This document shows positions 6,868 to 8,591 of a DNA stretch of 8,591 nt, in pieces. Origin of the DNA: Alphaproteobacteria bacterium (GTDB lineage Bacteria; Pseudomonadota; Alphaproteobacteria; Thalassobaculales; Thalassobaculaceae); assembly GCA_028822575.1 (NCBI GenBank), contig JAPKDN010000102.1, forward strand, positions 1 to 8,591. The letters run 5' to 3'. Position 1 is the first letter of the stretch, and each line of letters begins with the position of its first letter. The notes under the pieces were generated by a model that was not told the DNA's origin, did no database searches, and saw only the letters and a list, made by a program, of their open reading frames with translations. The position numbers and the translations under genes are program-made.

Positions 6868-7749
6868 AATCTTGCCAAGATCACGAAGCAGGGTTGCCAT
6901 GTCCAAGGTGCGCTGGGCTTTCTCGACAATGGGGTAGTCGACAAAATATCCATCCACCTGGATCGAGGCGACGCCGGCTTTCTCGGCCTCCTCGAAAGCG
7001 GTGACGATCTTGGCGGACCATTCAATCGCCTCGGCGCTTGGGGTAAACACCTCGTTGGTGACCGGCACCTGATCGGGATGGATGCACATCTTGCCCTGAA
7101 AGCCGAGGCCCCGGACCAATTCGCACGACACGCGAAACGCCTCATGCTCCTTGATATGGATGAACACCGTGTCCACCGGTGGCTCTAACCCGCCGTAACG
7201 CGACGCCAGCACCATTTCGGAGCGTACCGGCAGCAATTCGCCCTCGCCTAGCGACCATTCCATGCCAAGGTCGCGGGTATAATCGCCACCGCCAAAGGCC
7301 AACCGGCGCACCCGGGAGCCGGCGGTCGCGATCTCGCGGGCGTTCACCACCCCGGTCGCCGTCTCGATGATCGGCATGATCTCGATCTCGCCCACCGGCA
7401 AGCCGCGCTCGCGTTCAAGGTTCGAGATCAGCCAGTCGACCGATTTCAGGTCGGCGGCGCTTTCAAGCTTCGGCAACACGATACCGTCGAGATCACCCGT
7501 GACGACCGCGTCGATGTCGCCGTGGCAGAACTCGGTGTCATAGGCGTTCACCCTCACGAAACCAGCGCATTCCCGGGGACGGGTAAGGATCTCGCGGATG
7601 ATCGATCGGGTCGCGACCTTTTCCGCCAAGGCGACCGCGTCCTCCAGATCGAGGATCACCGCGTCGGAGTTCAGACCCAGCGCTTTCTCCACCCGCCGTT
7701 CGTGGTTACCGGGCGTGAACAGATAGGTCCGGTTCGCATGCCGCCTCAT
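6865..7749 (-). CDS. HpcH/HpaI aldolase / CitE-like acyl-CoA lyase
   Basis: The 294-residue protein is a Mg2+-dependent TIM-barrel enzyme of the citrate-lyase-beta-like group. Known members cleave or form malyl-CoA, citramalyl-CoA or beta-methylmalyl-CoA, or hydrolyse malyl-CoA. Motifs seen in order are LFTPGNHERRVEKAL (10-24), VILDLEDAV (31-39), FVRVNAYDT (64-72, Arg66 for the carboxylate), LPKLES (92-97), IMPIIETATG (124-133, Glu129 as Mg ligand), AFGGGDYTRDLG (151-162, Asp156 as Mg ligand) and GKMCIHPDQV (219-228). Length fits the stand-alone enzymes. The ATG at 7749 overlaps the TGA of the CoA-transferase gene (ATGA), and AAGAGGG lies six bases before it inside that gene. The tight coupling points to a CoA thioester made by the transferase as substrate, such as malyl-CoA or citramalyl-CoA, split into an acyl-CoA and an oxo acid. 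Sequence alone does not separate lyase from thioesterase activity. Confidence 0.9.
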   Translation of the reverse strand: MRRHANRTYLFTPGNHERRVEKALGLNSDAVILDLEDAVALAEKVATRSIIREILTRPRECAGFVRVNAYDTEFCHGDIDAVVTGDLDGIVLPKLESAADLKSVDWLISNLERERGLPVGEIEIMPIIETATGVVNAREIATAGSRVRRLAFGGGDYTRDLGMEWSLGEGELLPVRSEMVLASRYGGLEPPVDTVFIHIKEHEAFRVSCELVRGLGFQGKMCIHPDQVPVTNEVFTPSAEAIEWSAKIVTAFEEAEKAGVASIQVDGYFVDYPIVEKAQRTLDMATLLRDLGKI

Positions 7750-8591
7750 ATCGCGCCCTCTTGCTTCAGTTTCCCGATTTCATCGGCCGTCAGACCAAGC
7801 TCGCCCGAATAGATCGCGTCGTTGGCATCACCGAGGGCGGGGCCAAGGCTCGCTACTTCTCCGGGTGTCTCGGACAGTTTGGGAAAGACATTCGGCACCG
7901 TCACCGGGCCAACGCCCGGAACCTCGACGACTGTCAGGGTGCCCCGCGCCTGGACGTGCGGGTCGGCAAAGATATCGGCGATGGTATTGACCGCGCCGGC
8001 GGGAACGCCACTCTTGGTGCAAACCTCGATCACCGTGTCGCGTGGCATCGATCCGGTCCACGCCTCGACCTCTGCCAACACGATCTTACGGTTGGCGAGG
8101 CGCTCCTTCTGGTCGCCGAAACGCTCCAGCATGTCTGGACGTTTCATGGCGACGGTTAGCCGTTCAAACATCTTGTCGGTGGTGCAAGCGATGGCCAGAA
8201 ACTTGCCATCCCCAGTTGGAAAGTGACCGTGAGGACAGGCATTCACGGTTCCCGTGCCCTCGGGCTCTCGCACGAAACCATCCCGGGCATAACGCGGCGC
8301 GATCTCGTCAAGCGCCCGGAACACGCTCTCATAGAGCGAGCAATCGATAACCTGTCCCCGGCCGGTCGCCTCGCGATGACGCAATGCCATCATGATGCCA
8401 ATACAGCCATTCATCCCGGTCATGTAATCGCCAAGCGACGTGGAGCCCGGGGTCACCGGAGTCTCGCCCGGCATGCCCGAGAGATAGGTCAGACCGCCAT
8501 AGGCATGGGCGATCCTAGCGAATCCGGGACGATCCTTGTAGGGCCCGGTTTGCCCGTACCCGGACACCCTCAGCAGCACCAGGCCGGGATT
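7746..8591 (-). CDS. Family III CoA-transferase (CaiB/BaiF type), N-terminus beyond right edge
   Basis: The frame is open to the right edge, giving 281 residues of a protein normally near 400, so about 120 N-terminal residues are missing. Family III enzymes move CoA between two carboxylic acids through an aspartyl-CoA adduct. The visible part opens with NPGLVLLRVSGYGQTGPY, the family hallmark. SLGDYMTGMNG follows, with Asp at visible residue 55 as the expected catalytic nucleophile, then GRGQVIDCSLYES, a conserved dimer-interlock segment, and VPAGAVNTIADIFADPHV in the C-terminal part. A GTG inside the hallmark (8579) is not the start. The TGA at 7748-7746 overlaps the ATG of the lyase gene, making this the first visible gene of the operon. 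The pair CoA-transferase plus CitE-like lyase suggests a dicarboxylic hydroxyacid as acceptor, such as malate, citramalate or itaconate; the actual acid is not determined. Confidence 0.9.
   Translation of the reverse strand, partial: NPGLVLLRVSGYGQTGPYKDRPGFARIAHAYGGLTYLSGMPGETPVTPGSTSLGDYMTGMNGCIGIMMALRHREATGRGQVIDCSLYESVFRALDEIAPRYARDGFVREPEGTGTVNACPHGHFPTGDGKFLAIACTTDKMFERLTVAMKRPDMLERFGDQKERLANRKIVLAEVEAWTGSMPRDTVIEVCTKSGVPAGAVNTIADIFADPHVQARGTLTVVEVPGVGPVTVPNVFPKLSETPGEVASLGPALGDANDAIYSGELGLTADEIGKLKQEGAI

Noticed and set aside
6852..7145. 98-codon N-terminal extension of the dehydrogenase open frame
   Set aside because: It lies over the lyase gene in another frame, is Arg/Pro/Ser-rich, and the Rossmann N-terminus and strong SD both place the start at 6851.

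Overview
The window is GC-rich bacterial DNA with long, strongly G/C-ending codons and tight ATGA/short-gap gene junctions. The gene types (family III CoA-transferase, CitE-like lyase, Fe(II)/2-oxoglutarate dioxygenase, cytoplasmic molybdopterin S/N-oxide reductase) fit a metabolically versatile proteobacterium, most likely an alphaproteobacterium. That placement is inference from gene content and style only; there is no rRNA, tRNA or marker gene here.

Layout, left to right. Positions 3-113 (+) read as the last 36 codons of a gene entering from the left. A 232-base stretch without a clear gene follows. Positions 346-2661 (+) encode a complete DMSO-reductase-family molybdoenzyme of the BisC/TorA type without an export signal. 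Positions 2662-3349 hold no intact gene, but 2850-3288 (+) is the wreck of an enoyl-CoA hydratase with its N-terminal half gone, a frameshifting deletion and an in-frame opal stop. Small overlapping dyads at 3314-3347 sit at the convergent junction. Positions 3350-4837 (-) encode a DHA2-type MFS transporter whose apparent original start lies 23 codons upstream, separated from the present start by an in-frame TAG. A mostly empty stretch, 4838-5155, follows.

From 8591 down to 5156, all on the minus strand, is a compact four-gene operon: family III CoA-transferase (its N-terminus lies beyond the right edge), then an HpcH/HpaI-CitE-type acyl-CoA lyase (ATGA overlap), then a 3-hydroxyisobutyrate-dehydrogenase-like enzyme (13-base gap, SD overlapping the upstream stop), then a phytanoyl-CoA-dioxygenase-like hydroxylase (13-base gap).

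How the genes may work together (inference): the CoA-transferase followed by a CitE-type lyase is the classic pair for activating a hydroxy-dicarboxylic acid as its CoA thioester and splitting it into two smaller units, as in malate/citramalate/itaconate use. The dioxygenase could install the hydroxyl group, and the dehydrogenase could reduce or oxidise a semialdehyde or hydroxy acid at the entry or exit of the route. The MFS transporter could move the substrate or a toxic compound, but it is separated from the operon by about 320 bases. The molybdoenzyme and the hydratase relic face the opposite way and may belong to a different, partly eroded module. No mobile element, CRISPR array or RNA gene was found, and I see no clearly novel system; the most unusual items are the hydratase relic, the nonsense codon before the MFS start, and the operon's gene combination.
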